NCBI GenBank assembly: GCA_947172415.1
Contig: OX359190.1
Location: 3,906,001-3,970,000 of the forward strand
From: Chondrosia reniformis
Taxonomy: Eukaryota; Porifera; Demospongiae; Chondrillida; Chondrillidae
Direction of reading: 5' to 3'
DNA length: 64,000 bases
The notes beneath the pieces were generated by a model, which worked only from the letters and a program-made list of their open reading frames with translations, searched no databases and was not told the origin of the DNA. A program made the position numbers and the translations under genes. Below are positions 23,922-35,833 of this stretch, one piece after another (position 1 is the stretch's first letter; each line of letters starts with the position of its first letter).

Positions 23922-25894
23922 TTATTGGACAGTTGGGCCCTTCTTTACTGCATGGCTCGCAGAGCCTGTGGTGTGTTTTTGCCCGGACGGACAGGCTGAT
24001 GCCCTATGCTGGGGGCTTAGGCAAGTGGGGCAAGCATGGTTGAACTTGCATGCCTTGAAAGGACAGAAGGTGCCCTCATTCCACCTATCACAGGTGGCTG
24101 AATTTGGAGCCCTCCTTTTCTGAGGCAGTTGGCTGGACTGGACCGGTTGAGCAGCTTTTACTGTGCTAAGCGCCCATACTTCCTGGTCCAGCTTGTTCCA
24201 TTTTATTGATGGGTCTGCCACCACATTAGCCCTAAATGCCCTTTCGTAAGCGGCCCAGGCCAATCCCGGGTGGTCCCTGGCTAGCCTTGCGACAGTCCCG
24301 ACAAAAGTCAAAAGTTCCCCACCAATGGAAGAATTGACAGACAAAAGGGCTTGGCTGTAAGTACAAAAGGCCAACACCCAATCAACAAACTTGTCAATAG
24401 CAGGGGCCTTCTTTTTCTTTCCATCGGGGTAGAGGAAAGACTCCTGAATCCTTTCAGGTAATAGTTCAGACAACTCCACATAAGACTTGCTTTGGATTCT
24501 TTTTAAAATATCAGATGGAATGGCCGGAAGCCCGCCACCCAGGACAAGGCCAGCAATGGGCTTTTCAGTACTAGATACAGTATTAGGAGTGCTGGCAGCA
24601 GTGGTGTTGGAGGTGCTTCCACTGCCACTGGCTTTTCCTTGAGATACAGAGATCTCACTGGTAGTACCACCTGAGGGACCTGCCAAGAGTGCAGAAACCG
24701 GCTCAAACCCAGACAGAGTAGCCTCATTTGACACTGCAAAAGGAAAAGTAAACAACCCAAAAAATGAATGGAGCTACCAACCTTTGTCTTGCAACCTTTA
24801 CAGATTGCTAGAATAGTGTATACCTTGCAGCTATATACACCCAAGGGGAGTAAACTGCTAAATAACCCTACATGTACATGGCCAGAGAAGAACCTAAGGC
24901 TCGTGACTATATATAGAAGCACTATATATCTGTAACCAACGCCTGCCCATGCAGCCGAAACTGCCACTTGAGGCCTAACTGCCCCTGCCAGAAGACCGCT
25001 ACTCAAGGCATAAACCACATCTGCCACCACTTGAGGCATAACCCACACCTGCCAAGAGACCACCACTCGAGGCATAAACCACACCAGCCAAGAGACCACT
25101 ACTCGAGGCATAAACCACAACTGCCACCACTCAAGGCATAACCCACACCTGCCAAGAGACCACCACTCGAGGCATAACCCACACCTGCCAAGAGACCACC
25201 ACTCGAGGCATAAACCACACCAGCCAAGAGACCACTACTCGAGGCAGTGATTTTTTTTTTTTTTTTTTTTTAAACTAACATATGGTGAGAAACCACCTCT
25301 CAAGTTAACTGAGTCCCTTAAAAACCAGTTTGAAGTACAAACCCACAACAAAAAAAAATCACCAACAGCCCTATATAATTATCTAATTATATGTAGAACT
25401 AACAACAGACAGTAAACATGAAGCGAACCGAAAAACCTGTGACCAATGGCACTAGCGTCGCTTATACAGTTCGCTATAGTACAGGCTCGCGCTCGAACGC
25501 TCGAACGCAGAACACTTCGATACCTGTGGACCTGTATCTATATATATCCAATATCTACGAGTGCGGAAATAGCCCGAGTGGCACGGCCAACCGGGAGCGA
25601 GCAGTAATGTATCAAACTAAGTCTACCTATGTACCAATTAACGCTACTAATACCTAATATGCACGAACGAACTATAGCGTAAATTATTATACTAGCTGTA
25701 CGCGTGACTTACCAGACTCGGAAACGGGTGGATGTGACGAGACGCTTTTCTCCTGCTGCAGCACAGCGACCTGCTGAATTAACGAAACCTGGCCCCTTTC
25801 GCTGCTCCTCTAAGCTCTTCTTGAGTGCCTCTACGGCTTCCATAACGGCAGAAAGGTCAGTAACGGGCGTAGCTTGGGCGTCTTCGGAGGACAT
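23922..25894 (-). pseudogene. gag of the DIRS-like element, two exons with a 979 bp intron
   Basis: Exon 2 (24733-23922) encodes a low-complexity Ser/Thr/Gly stretch, a helical region and two zinc-binding motifs near the C-terminus (CDRWNEGTFCPFKACKFNH, then CPTC...H...C), typical of Gag from this group. Exon 1 (25894-25713) encodes MSSEDAQATPV and a coiled-coil-like stretch and ends at a strong donor (ctg|gtaagt). The acceptor (ttttccttttgcag) lies at 24734. In the frame that joins in phase, exon 1 reads QQVAVLQQEKSVSS and enters exon 2 as SVSNEATLSG. Reaching that frame from the ATG needs one base fewer in the CCCC run at 25793-25796, so this copy has a one-base insertion. The intron contains a minisatellite. 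An intron implies splicing before Gag is made from the genomic copy. Confidence 0.75.
24971..25246. repeat. Minisatellite inside the gag intron
   Basis: About eight units of 28 or 36 bases, each starting aggcata(a/c)accacac and alternating long (tgccaagagaccaccactcg) and short versions. Followed by a T run of more than 20. An ORF across it (MPRVVVSW repeats) is an artefact of the repeat. Confidence 0.85.
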
Positions 25895-27316
25895 AACCTA
25901 ACTTGCAATTCTCAGTATTTCTTGCTTCGAAAACTGTTACTAAGGTGTCTAATGTTAACGTTGCTATGTAAGAGATGCAGCTGCATTTTTGTGTTCAAAT
26001 ACAGTAATTGATTTATATCTCTTTGTATAGCTGTGTATATCTCTATATAGTATGGCCCTAGTATATAGCAGTGCCAAATGGCAGCCATGTTCCTTGCTGA
26101 TTCCCCTTATTTAACTATAAAAATTGCCCATTGACGTAGCGCTCCATACATTAACTCTGTTTAACGTTAATGTTTTATGTTAAACATCATTGAATCTTGT
26201 GACGTTGCGTAAACGTCACCGACTCGTTGCTGAAGAAGATCATCCTTCGAGAACGGCTATGACAAGTCGACGCTCTCCTACGAGAAGGAGCTACCGAACA
26301 GGCGAGTTGTAGCGAATGTTAGATAAAGCGTTTTTGTATACGTTCCCGTCAAGTTTGAGGCAGAGTTGTTCCTATATTGATGCGAAAGACTGGATTCGTT
26401 TGGTCGACCGTATTACTTTGGTAATTTAAGCTCTGTCTTCTCTTCTTACGTTATCTGTTAATATTTTACTTGTCCATGTGTAGGAATTAGGAGTGTTTGT
26501 TGCGATCATTACGAGAATAAAGCTTTGTTGAGTGTCAGCAACATGCATGAAGACCTCTGAGTCGAAACGTCCAGAATTAGTAAATTCATATTGCTGACTT
26601 TCAACTAGGCTTTATTCTTATCCATGTTAGTACGTTTTCCATGTGTACTACATACAGTAACGAAATTGCTTATAGCGAATGTCTATAAGTATAGTGAAAT
26701 ACTTTGTTAGCTAATTACACTCAAGTACACTACACAGTGCAAGTTACTAGCAAATATATAAAATATTAAATTACAATCAAGTACTACACAGTACAAGTTA
26801 CAAATTTAAGAGATCCAAGTGACTATGTAATATTAAAAGTACAGTCAAGTACTAGCTACACAGTGCAAGTTACAAATTTAAAGAGATCCAAGTGACCCCT
26901 AGGATAATCAGTATTTTAAACAGTACAAGACTTTAGTCACACTAGTACTGTTGCAGGCTTTGAAATCCTCAACTACTGCATAGAGAGTAGTAGTTGATAC
27001 AGATCATCCAATTGCAAGGTAGAACACATGGCCTACCAATTACCTTTTCACACCTTAGTATAGACTGAAGATGATGCATCTGCATGCCATATATCAACAA
27101 AGGCTTCAGTATTAAAGGGGTCTCAGCTAATAACCACAGCAGATTTGATTTGCCTTGTGAGGGAGCTAAGAACACCGACGGTTGGTTGCATGCATTGGCA
27201 TAATCAACAGGGTTAGAGACCATTTTGTAACTTGTACACAAGGGACATCATATACGTATATAAAGGCCTTGGCCATTTATGTCCCTTGTTAGCTATAGCT
27301 ATATATATATATATAT

Positions 27317-28226
27317 AATCAAGTACTACACAGTGCAAGTTACAAATTTATACATGGATGCAAGTGACTCCCAAGATAATCACACTGAGGTATATAATAT
27401 AATACGGATCCAAATGACTCCCAAAATAATCACAATCAGGTATATTAAACGCTACAAGACTTTAGCCACACTGAAATTCTCAACTGCTGCATACAGAGTA
27501 GTAGTCTCTACAGATCATATAAGGTTAAATACATGGTCTTCCAATTACCTTTTCACACCTAAGTATAGACTGAAGATGATGCATCTGGATGCCATTATCA
27601 GCAAAAATTCCAGTCTCATGCAGGGGATCTCAGCCAATAATCACCGCAGATTTGACTTGCCTTGAGTGTCAGCCAGGAGTACCATTGGTTGCTTGCATGC
27701 ATTCACATAAACAACAGGGTTAGAGACGATTTGGTAACTTGCACACAAGGGACATTGTTCATGAAATAAATTAAAGGCCCCAGCCTTTATGTCCCTGTGT
27801 GCAAGTTACCAAATCGTCTCTAACCCTGTTGTTTATGTGAATGCATGCAAGCAACCAATGGTACTCCTAGCTGACAATCAAGGCAAGTCAAATCTGCGGT
27901 GATTATTGGCTGAGATCCCCTGCATGAGACTGGAATTTTTGCTGATAATGGCATCCAGATGCATCATCTTCAGTCTATACTTAGGTGTGAAAAGGTAATT
28001 GGAAGACCATGTATTTAACCTTATATGATCTGTAGAGACTACTACTCTGTATGCAGCAGTTGAGAATTTCAGTGTGGCTAAAGTCTTGTAGCGTTTAATA
28101 TACCTGATTGTGATTATTTTGGGAGTCATTTGGATCCGTATTATATTATATACCTCAGTGTGATTATCTTGGGAGTCACTTGCATCCGTGTATAAATTTG
28201 TAACTTGCACTGTGTAGTACTTGATT
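27317..28226. repeat. Near-perfect palindrome, arms about 440 bp
   Basis: 27331-27770 is almost identical to the reverse complement of 27775-28212, each end carrying CAGTGCAAGTTAC. Symmetry continues outwards through aatcaagtactaca. The loop is only a few bases. It is a nested member of the CAGTG family in the middle of element B. The same ORF reads inwards from both ends, a mirror artefact. Confidence 0.85.
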
Positions 28227-29215
28227 GTATTTAAACAAGCATAATATATAACACTCCTTATTCCTACACATGGACAATTGCAAGTAAAAAATGAATAAAA
28301 ACATAAGAAGAGAAGACAGAGCTTTTATTACCAAAGTTTTAATACGGTCGACTAAACGAATTTCTTTTGCATCAGTATAGGGACAATTCTGCCTCAAAAT
28401 TAACGGGAACGTATACAAATACGCTTTATCTCACCTTCGCTACAACTCGCTTATTCGGTAGCTCCTTCTCGTAGGAGAGCGTCGACTAAGACAGAGCTTA
28501 AATTACCAAAGTACGAATTTCTTTTACGTCAATATATAGCAACAATTCTGGCTTAAACTTAACATGAACGTATACAAATACGCTTTATCTAACCTTCGCT
28601 ACAACTCGCTTATTCGGTAGCTCCTTCTCGTAGGAGAGCGTCGACTTGTCATAGCCGTTCTCGAAAGGATGATCTTCTTTAGCAACGAGGCGGTGACGTT
28701 TTCGCAACGTCACAAGATTCACAAAATGTGTGTACGGAGCGACATACGAAGGTGTTGGTGACGCATTCGAAGAACATCACAATACATCACCAGCTTGCGC
28801 AATCGTAACTTTGAATTCTTCATTATATCTTGATTATTTTGCTTATTTAATTAAGCAAAACCTCGCCAGACGTTTCTTATACACATGTACCATGATATAT
28901 GTTGATTTCACCGTTATCGGACAAACTGAAATTTTTTATCAATATAACACATGGTTTGCATATAAATTTCCCATAGGTTTTCTATAGTCCTATGGCCTTT
29001 TATATGCAAACTTTGTCCTCCGTTTTCTAAGAAACGGAGGCCTAAATTAAAAATCCCTTAATTTAAAATGATTTTTATACCCTAAACTTTATGATGATAT
29101 GCCCATTTTGTTTCTAGGTCCTTTCTTGGAGCCATATGAATTAATTAATTATATTATTTATATTATATTATATTATATTATATTAGATTACCTTAGTATA
29201 TTGTAACTTGCACTG

Positions 29216-29425
29216 TATATATGTCAAAAAATGGCCGACCTTCGGCTAGATTTCGTTTTCTAGCTTAAAAGTAGCTTTCTCTTCCTTAGCGTCGAACATT
29301 GAACCAAAGGGATTTAAAAACCACCTTTACTCATACTATGTAACGTAAAGCTTGCGCAAAAACGTTTTCTACGAGATAGGGTCTTGAAATTGATGGCATA
29401 CAAAAGTCTACCGGATTCGGAACCA
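29216..29425 (-). mobile_element. Hairpin-ended element copy c, 5' portion
   Basis: After element B ends, sequence matching 450-640 of copy a resumes in reverse orientation (ctagatttcgttttctagc, then aacgttttctacgagat). The canonical CAAGTAGTTCGAG terminus is not found, so the 5' end is lost. Confidence 0.65.
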
Positions 29426-29595
29426 GATATTAGCAGTGGGAAACCACCTTTTGGTTTAGAAGAGGTTTGCCAGCTGTAATCTGTCGGTTTGACCTTTGTG
29501 TTTGGAAGTGTGGCTTTTAATCGCTTTCTTAAGGGATAAATGAAGCAACATAAGAAAAGTTTGCAGGTGAATGTTGTTAGAAAAATTGGGATTAC

Positions 29596-30880
29596 TTCGG
29601 CCGGACAAGGACTTATTGCATAGAGATGTTCTCTACGTGAGTTGAATTGGATATACCCTAAGTTAGCCAGCAGTCCTGTAATAAACTTTACGCTTTACCT
29701 AAATCGTTTACAAGGACTTATTGTATAGAGTTTATAAGCGATGTTGTCTACGTGAGTTGAAGACGAACCCTAACGCCTAGGTAGCATACTTTCTTGTCTT
29801 GAAAAAGTACTTGCCTTGCTGTAAGAAGGTAAAGAAAACCTTTCTTTCAAGTTAGGCTGTCATTTCAGAGCCCACTTTACCTTACTTTTGCAACATGTGT
29901 ACTTAAGATTTTAAATTAATTAAATTCGGCCGGACAAGGACTAATTGCATAGAGATGTTCTCTACGTGAGTTGAATTGGATGTGCCCTAAGTTAGCCAGC
30001 AGTCCTGTAATAAACTTTACGCTTTACCTAAATCGTTTACAAGGACTTATTGTATAGAGTTTATAAGCGATGTTGTCTACGTGAGTTGAAGACGAACCCT
30101 GACGCTTAGGTAGCATACTTTCTTGTCTTGAAAAAGCACTCGCCTTGCTGTAAGGAGGTAAAGAAAACCTTTCTTTCAAGTTAGGCTGTCATTTCAGAGC
30201 CCACTTTACCTTACTTTTGCCATATGTGTACTTAAGATTTAAATTAATTAAATTCGGCCGGACAAGGACTAATTGCATAGAGATGTTCTCTACGCGAGTT
30301 GAATTGGATGTACCCTAAGTTAGCCAGCAGTCCTGTAATAAACTTTACGCTTTACCTAAATCGTTTACAAGGACTTACTGCAGAGTTTATAAGCGATATT
30401 GTCTACGTGAATTGAAGACGAACCCTGACGCCTAGGTAGCATCGCGCTCGCTTTGCTGTAAGAAGGTAAAGGAAACCTTTCTTTCAAGTTAGGCTGTCAT
30501 TTCAGAGCCCACTTTACCTTACTTTTGCCACATGTTACTTAAAATTTAAATTAATTAAATTCGGCCGGACAAGGACTAATTGCATATAGATGTTCTCTAC
30601 GTGAGTTGAATTGGATGTGCCCAAAGTTAGCCAGCAGTCCTGTAATAAACTTTACGCTTTACCTAAATCGTTTACAAGGACTTATTGCAGAGTTTATAAG
30701 CGATGTTGTCTACGTGAATTGAAGACGAACCCTGACGCCTAGGTAGCATACTTTCTTGTCTTGAAAAAGCACTCGCCTTGCTGTAAGAAGGTAAAGGAAA
30801 TCTTTCTTTCAAGTTAGGCTGTCATTTCAGAGCCCACTTTACCTTACTTTTCCCACATGTGTACTTAGATTTTAAATTCA
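29596..30880. repeat. Tandem array, four units of 307-339 bp
   Basis: Units start at ttcggccggacaagga: 29596, 29935, 30253 and 30560. Each unit contains two related halves (acaaggact(a/t)attg...tctacgtgagttgaa), so the unit arose from an internal duplication. Differences are point changes and small deletions. No coding frame. Confidence 0.9.
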
Positions 30881-31440
30881 TTTCGAATGTGTAATCAATT
30901 ATAATATGTAGTCACGTACCATTTCCTTATCGTTAAACAAACATTGTTTATTTTAAACAGTGTCTATAGATTTGCTACACAAACATTCAATAGGTGAATT
31001 GAAGTGAAAATATCAATCGCACATAGGAATCGGTTCAGGTGAGTAATCAAGTGTACAATTGTCTTCTGTACCTATCTATTGTGACCAACACTATCGAAAG
31101 TCCAGCTTGGATTTTAGAGTTGATTTCAGTGAATAGGTTTATTGGGCAACTAAAAGCATTGAGAGATTTCTAGGCTTTGCTATGTAATTTGTAGCTTCCA
31201 AAGTCTATATTCTTAGCATTATAACAGGATGGATTGACTATATGTAATGTATTTTCATGGCAAGGTTTGTGCAGTGTAGATCTCATTGAATTGAGTTGAT
31301 TTTACTTTGAACACTAAGCAACAAGCAAAGAGGGATACCTAGACTTTTCTATAGTCCTTCATGCACCCTCATTACCAAAAATTAGTCTAAAATGTACTGA
31401 TGGATGCCATGCATTTGACGGCAATCTCAACCTCAATACA
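30881..31440. other. No gene seen
   Basis: Spacer between the tandem array and the truncated Helitron; nothing recognisable. Confidence 0.4.
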
Positions 31441-31442
31441 AG

Positions 31443-33546
31443 TTGCAAGATAATATGGGTTGGATCAAGTTAAGGACCAAACAGGCATGTCTACGTACTC
31501 CGGTGATGACGCCCTCAAGCCATGGTGATGACTACTACTATAGTCTCATGTTACTGTTCATTCCATGGAGGCAAGAAAAGACTGACTTGCTCCAAAACCA
31601 TGAAACTGCCATGGCTGCTTTCATTGCTCGTGAAAGTGAACTTAAAGTCCTCAATGCTCAACATGAAGCATTTGCAGAGGAAGTACAGCGAGCAGTGCAA
31701 CAGCTACAGGCTGTAAAGGATGCCGCATACATGGATCTTGTGGCTCCTAATGTGCAACACGGAGAAAGAGAAGATGCCAAGCATCCAACGGAGGAGGCTG
31801 ATGGAGGACTGTACAATGGAGAAAATTTTATAGCACAAGAGAATATGGAAGACTTGGAAGATGTAGCACCTACATTGCTGGAGGATTTTGATGCCAGTGG
31901 TGCCATCTCTCGATCTCGCCTCACCGAGAAAGCATTTAGGGAGCTGATTCTGAGCCTAAATGCAAAACAGAGAGAGGCATTCGAGATTGTTGTCAGGTAT
32001 ACGGCAGAACTACATAAATACCATATGGGAACAGTATCATCTCCTCCAGAATGCTTCCACCTGTTCATTACAGGTGGGGCTGGAACAGGAAAATCACACT
32101 TGATCCATGCCATCAGGGAGCATATTGAAAGATCAGTGCAGGGAAGCAAGGATTTCCATGGATGCAAGGATTTCCATGGATGCATGGTCATGGCACCTAC
32201 AGGAGTGGCTGCTTTTAACATTAATGGACTCACTATTCATCGAGCACTGAGTCTGCAAGTGGAACATGGAAGGTTAGCGCATCAATTGCATTTGAGTGCT
32301 TTGGCTCTCAATGAACTTCGTCGACTTTGGAAAGGAGTTCACACTATCATTGTAGACGAAATCAGCATGGTTTCTTACGAGGTACTCGTAGCTGTTCATC
32401 AAAGGCTTTGCGAGATCTTTGCTACGGATGACATTTTTGGAGGAGTTAATGTTATTGCTGTTGGGGATTTGTACCAACTGTCCCCTGTAAATGGACATTA
32501 TATATTCAGCAGTGCAAAGGTGCAATCAAGGAGGCTTGCATGGAAAGACTTCTTCAGTATGATTGAATTGGAAGATAACATACGACAGCACAATGATCAG
32601 TCTTTCTCATCACTGCTGAATAGAATTCGAATAGGAGACCACACTCAGGAAGACATTGCCATCTTAGCAACTTGCAAGACATCCAACAATCAAGTGGATC
32701 TTTTGTCATCACCATTTTGCAATGCACTTAGACTGTTCCCTCGGGTTTCTGACTGTGACCTCTATAATGACCAGGAGCTGCACAAATTGACTTCTGCAAC
32801 AGCGCATTTGTTTGAAGCATCACATGTGATTTTGGAGAGTCGCAGATGCACACATGGGGCAGTATCCTATGAGCATATACGAGAAGAACTCATTCCCAAT
32901 GATGACAAAGAGTGTGGTGGCTTACCAAGGCGTTTGAAACTGGCTGTTGGGTCGGAAATTATGTTGAGAAGAAACATAAAATGCAGAGATGGACTTGTGA
33001 ATTGTGCTCGAGGTATCATAGTAGGATTTAAATGGCCAGGAAACGTAAAAAAATCAACCAAGCCCAGGTGCACTACCTGAGTATGTTCTTATCAAATTTC
33101 ATGATCCTCGAGTTGGACAACTAAACAAAGTTCCAATTGAAAATGGACACTAGGAAGTGGTGCCAATTGAACCAATGTCAGTCAGGTTCTATGGACGACA
33201 GGGTACTGTGCTTCAGAGAACACAGTTACCTCTCATTCTTTGTTGGGCTGCTACTCTACACAAGGTTCAAGGTCTGTCATTAGATGCAGCTGTGCTGGAC
33301 CTGGGAGAAAACGTATTCGAACCAGGGATGGCATATGTGGCCTTGAGTCGTGTTAGGACTCTAGATGGCGTGACTCTATTAAGCTTTGAACCACGAAGGT
33401 CAAGGCTAACAAACGAGTGCATTCAGAAATGGTCAGGTTACGGAAGAGAAGTGGTTCACATGATACATCAGACAATGAGTCACAAACATCCCACCTCTTG
33501 GTGCACAGTAGTTCCTCTCTATCCAACAAACCCAATCAACCAATGA
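31443..33546 (+). pseudogene. Helitron Rep C-terminus and PIF1-like helicase, 5'-truncated
   Basis: Opens with the Rep-helicase linker (NMGWIKLRTKQACLRTP...GDDYYYSLMLLF) and then the helicase: Walker A GGAGTGKS (about residue 215), Walker B IIVDEISMV, motif III VGDLYQLSPV, and in the next frame LCWAATLHKVQGLSLD and AYVALSRVRTLDG (motifs V and VI). It unwinds DNA during rolling-circle transposition. A one-base change in the A run at about 33047-33053 ends the first frame at 33080, and a TAG lies at 33151-33153. A short duplication repeats KDFHGC. The Rep nuclease domain is absent, so this is a 3' half-element. The linker matches 41770-42100, so both belong to one Helitron family. An OTU domain follows. 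Confidence 0.9.
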
Positions 33547-33586
33547 CCAGTTCCGTTCCTGTCGTTGCTATACTCCAGTACTCTCA

Positions 33587-34501
33587 GTGCAGAGGAATTC
33601 TTCTCCACCCATCCAAACCAACTCGCCAACCAAATCTGCTCCAGGTACACACATGCCCTCGGTGCAGAATAATTCTTCTTTAATAATCCAACCCTTGACC
33701 CCAATCATTTCTGTTCCCCATGTTGCTTCACCAGTACTGTCACTTCAAGAAGAGTTAGAAACTATGGTGAACTGTGAAAATCCGGCTACTGATTTGATCA
33801 GCAATTGGGCAAAGTGTCATGAGGGTGATATTACAGCTACTTTGATAGAAGTAAATCAGCCATCCCGTGCAATTCTCAGCAGCTTCCACAGTACAGATGT
33901 TGGCGTGAGGGAAAAACTTTTACCTGCCTTTACATTGTTTTATGTTCCAGTGTACACTACAGGAAGTGGAAACTGCATGTACAACATGATTTCATTAACC
34001 CTAACTGGAACAGAGCAGTTCATGTCTCACTTGAGGTTGCTGACTGCCTACAGCCTCATTACACATCGAGAACATATGTTTGAGGTCATTCAACCAACTG
34101 CAAGAATTCTTCTACCCTTTAATGGACGAAGTGCAGCTTCAGTTTTTAAGGAAGCAGAAATTCAGTGGTTGGACCTCGTTCGCATTTCACTACAAGATGG
34201 ATCCTGGGGGAATCAATTTCATTTACACGCCCTCTCTATTGCTTTGGAGAGGTCAATTTGCCTGTATGGAGTTATGCGTAACAGAACGGTTCAACATCAA
34301 GGCAGGCAGTTGCAACGCATTGATGTGACTACTTCAGCAGCTGAATTACAGAACCTCTTTGATGCTAAAGACAAGCGACTGAACAACAGCATTATTTACC
34401 ATCCAAATGTGGAAAAATATTCCCCACTTTTAGGATTCTTTGATGCAAGCCACTTCACTGCTATTTTACCAGCAAATGCATCACGTAACTCCACAGAATG
34501 A
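33587..34501 (+). CDS. OTU-like cysteine protease part of the Helitron
   Basis: About 304 codons following the helicase in the same direction. The Pro/Ser-rich first 100 residues look like a linker. The OTU core shows GSGNCMYNMISL (nucleophile Cys; the usual Asp before Gly-Asn is Ser here), WGNQFHLHALSIAL and a C-terminal SHFTAIL with the catalytic His. OTU domains at the helicase end are known in Helitron-group elements; their role is unclear (deubiquitination or polyprotein processing are proposals). The frame differs from the helicase, so the polyprotein is broken here, but the domain has no stop. The replaced Asp makes activity uncertain. Confidence 0.75.
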   Translation: MQRNSSPPIQTNSPTKSAPGTHMPSVQNNSSLIIQPLTPIISVPHVASPVLSLQEELETMVNCENPATDLISNWAKCHEGDITATLIEVNQPSRAILSSFHSTDVGVREKLLPAFTLFYVPVYTTGSGNCMYNMISLTLTGTEQFMSHLRLLTAYSLITHREHMFEVIQPTARILLPFNGRSAASVFKEAEIQWLDLVRISLQDGSWGNQFHLHALSIALERSICLYGVMRNRTVQHQGRQLQRIDVTTSAAELQNLFDAKDKRLNNSIIYHPNVEKYSPLLGFFDASHFTAILPANASRNSTE

Positions 34502-35480
34502 TATCTAGAGTGTGTGTTTCAATAACTATCTAACTATTTATGACAATCTTTGGAAGTGACATACGTTAATGGTACATGCAAATATGGCTAGCTGCCAAAG
34601 CGTGATGTATATGGCAGTGGGCGGAAGACCTTTTATCATGACATTGATATGGGCAAAAGAGAGAGACCCAGATTGTGTTAGACTAGCATTTTGAGCAGTC
34701 ATATTTTTAAGAATCTCACTTAACTTTAATTGACATTTAACAAAAGAAACTTTTTGTTTAGTTTCTATTACAAGTAGCATAATGATGATCCAGTGATGAC
34801 TATATATACATACATTAGTATTACAAGGTCAACAGAACAAGTAATTTACAAAATTGTATGTAACAAATCTCCCTATTATAATATAATGAATAATTGAAAC
34901 TATTTGTTTTGGATTACGTACACAAATATGAATTTAACATTTTACCGTTTTAATAATTAATAGACGATTGTACAACAAAAAGAAGAGATATTTCGTTATG
35001 AATTTAAATTTTACATAATAGATAGGTATACACATAGTTAATGCGTTGGTATAATTATTTATTTAATCGCTATATGTATAATTGTATAATTATATATGTG
35101 TTATTGTATATTATATGTGTGTTTATATATATTTGTGTTTAAATAGTATATGTGTAATTATATTGTATATATTTGCACATGCATATGCATGTCTTTTACA
35201 CATTTTCATGTGACTGATACATGCCTTTGTAAAGTATGTGTGTAGTAGCTGACACTCTCCTGCACAATTTAGCAGGATAATAGGTGTAAGAGCTAATACT
35301 TATAACAGACTAAGTAAGAACTGTTCATGAATGTATTAGCATTCTACAAACTTAGACATAATGTCTTCATGTTTGTGCAACTTTTGCACACTATATTAGT
35401 AAGTACTTTATACTCACTTGGTCCAACTAACTGTGTTTGGTTACAGTACATTGATTCTAATTTTACAGTTTCCTTTAATG
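34502..35480. other. AT-rich, no gene seen
   Basis: Repetitive TA/TG-rich tracts (35050-35200) and no convincing exon. Confidence 0.45.
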
Positions 35481-35482
35481 CA

Positions 35483-35716
35483 GGCACTTCCAAGACATGC
35501 ACTAAACATGTCACACTGGCTACCACAGCCATCTGTACATCCTCCATTACATCCAGGGCTGGTAACATGCTTACGGGCATCCACTTGCCCCTCGAAAGCA
35601 AATACCTCCCTGTGGGATGCATTCATGCCTACCTCCGCGTGGTGCATCCTGGGATCACTCTAGCTATTAGGGTGCTGCTAAATGACATGAGTAAAGGTGA
35701 CATCTATGAAATACGC
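35483..35716 (+). other. Possible exon fragment, unidentified
   Basis: GC-richer than its surroundings and preceded by an acceptor-like tttaatgcag. A 168-codon frame (35327-35833) crosses it, and the opposite strand is also open. No motif is recognised. It ends at the hairpin-ended element, so any gene would be interrupted there. Confidence 0.15.
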
Positions 35717-35787
35717 CAAGTAGTTCGAGTTTGCATAGGGGCGCCAGGCGCCCCCACGAGTTTTTTAAACTCGAACTACTTGTTTTT
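35717..35787 (-). mobile_element. 5' hairpin of hairpin-ended element, copy d
   Basis: Reverse-oriented CAAGTAGTTCGAGTTT...AAACTCGAACTACTTG hairpin with ggggcgcc/ggcgcccc inside. Only this end is present. Confidence 0.65.
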
Positions 35788-35800
35788 ATTATTATTATTA

Positions 35801-35831
<31 letters not shown>

Positions 35832-35833
35832 AA
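35788..35833. repeat. (ATT)n microsatellite
   Basis: Uninterrupted ATT-type trinucleotides directly at the element terminus, like the tracts around the retrotransposon at 17.7-19.4 kb. Confidence 0.85.

Larger units (their letters stand above)
20060..26188 (-). mobile_element. DIRS/Ngaro-like tyrosine-recombinase retrotransposon
   Basis: Boundaries are inferred from where the arm of foldback element B is interrupted and resumes. In element order: gag in two exons (25894-25713 and 24733-23922), RT (23692-22550), RNase H (about 22543-21805) and tyrosine recombinase (21859-20801). This order, without a methyltransferase or integrase, fits the DIRS order, closest to Ngaro by layout. Terminal repeats were not resolved by eye; the roughly 740 bases 3' of the recombinase hold no gene. 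Confidence 0.7.
19569..29215. mobile_element. CAGTG-terminus foldback element B, filled by other insertions
   Basis: Left terminus CAGTACAAGTTAC (19569), right terminus GTAACTTGCACTG (29215), with TA-rich flanks on both sides fitting a TA target. The left arm runs 19569-20059 and resumes at 26189-26490. The right arm (about 28230-29215) is its reverse complement, interrupted by a roughly 160 bp duplication near 28430-28690. The gap in the left arm is a DIRS/Ngaro-like retroelement. A second CAGTG unit (27331-28212) sits in the centre, and partial tandem copies of the terminus occur at 26735-26890. It has no transposase of its own. Confidence 0.75.

Noticed and set aside
24503..25120. ORF with MPRVVVSW repeats
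   Set aside because: It reads across the gag-intron minisatellite, antisense to nothing known; the repeat alone explains the ORF.
24971..25246. CRISPR-like regular repeats
   Set aside because: The units are contiguous with no unique spacers; this is a minisatellite in an animal genome.
27279..28210. Two near-identical 110-residue ORFs on opposite strands (also at 2864-3196)
   Set aside because: They are mirror readings of a palindromic MITE, have no recognisable domain, and the similarity is explained by the DNA repeat.
31658..32233. 191-residue minus-strand ORF over the Helitron helicase
   Set aside because: Antisense shadow of the helicase with no motif of its own.
35441..35647. Cys-rich minus-strand ORF (CNGGCTDGCGSQC)
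   Set aside because: No signal peptide, no splice context, and overlapping frames are also open; likely chance in a GC-richer patch.
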